Of a stretch of DNA of 5,616 nt, positions 5,594 through 5,616 are shown in pieces. Made by a program: the position numbers and the translations under genes. The first letter of the stretch is position 1; every line of letters begins with the position of its first letter. The notes under the pieces were generated by a model that was given only the letters and a program-made list of their open reading frames with translations, was not told the DNA's origin and did no database searches. Source of the DNA: an uncultured Neomegalonema sp. (GTDB taxonomy: Bacteria > Pseudomonadota > Alphaproteobacteria > Rhodobacterales > Rhodobacteraceae); assembly GCA_937927905.1 (NCBI GenBank), contig CALFWP010000055.1, positions 1-5,616 of the forward strand, written 5' to 3'.

Positions 5594-5616
5594 TTGCAGC
5601 TAATCGTCTCTCTATC
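5594..5616. other. Short 3' flank, no gene assigned
   Basis: The last 23 bp follow the sigma factor stop. On the reverse strand, one frame is open from the window edge for 15 codons to a TGA inside the sigma gene tail, which is far too short to support a convergent gene. GCTAAT is repeated at about 5589 and 5599. No terminator or anti-sigma start can be supported. Confidence 0.4.

Noticed and set aside
5500..5616. Possible end of a convergent reverse-strand gene at the right edge
   Set aside because: Only 15 codons are open from the edge to a TGA, with no recognisable C-terminal motif, so it cannot be distinguished from chance.

Overview
The window is chromosomal DNA from a proteobacterium, most likely an alphaproteobacterium and possibly Rhodobacterales. 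This rests on protein style: a class III omega-amino acid aminotransferase paired with a divergent MocR-type regulator, a SigK/RpoE-like ECF sigma factor and an SMP-30 lactonase. GC content is moderate (about 55% where I counted by hand in the aminotransferase gene, 47% in the PilZ gene, lower between genes). I cannot name the genus. I see no tRNA, rRNA, CRISPR array, insertion sequence or phage gene.

Layout. (1) 1-321, minus strand: the N-terminal part of a lipoprotein gene that leaves the window; it has a clear lipobox and a repeated AIGEED peptide. (2) 385-1287, minus: an SMP-30/gluconolactonase-family six-bladed propeller. (3) 1288-1497: an AT-rich divergent intergenic region with direct repeats and a striking near-concentric inverted repeat. 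(4) 1498-1842, plus: a small stand-alone PilZ (c-di-GMP receptor) protein. (5) 1878-3371, minus: a MocR/GntR regulator with a PLP-binding aminotransferase-like domain, convergent with pilZ. (6) 3372-3498: the divergent promoter/operator region. (7) 3499-4845, plus: a beta-alanine (omega-amino acid):pyruvate aminotransferase, closed by a strong intrinsic terminator at 4900-4932. (8) 4979-5593, plus: an ECF sigma factor with an odd C-terminal tail.

How the genes work together. The best-supported module is the regulator/aminotransferase pair. MocR regulators next to class III aminotransferases (for example TauR or GabR) usually sense an amino acid through PLP and control the divergent catabolic gene. 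Here the natural prediction is induction of an omega-amino acid transaminase by beta-alanine, taurine or a similar compound. The lactonase, PilZ protein, lipoprotein and sigma factor look like independent neighbours. I do not see a wholly new system. The most interesting items are the intergenic dyad upstream of pilZ, the Arg-to-Lys change at the expected carboxylate-binding position of the aminotransferase, the repeat-bearing lipoprotein, and the divergent MocR control region.
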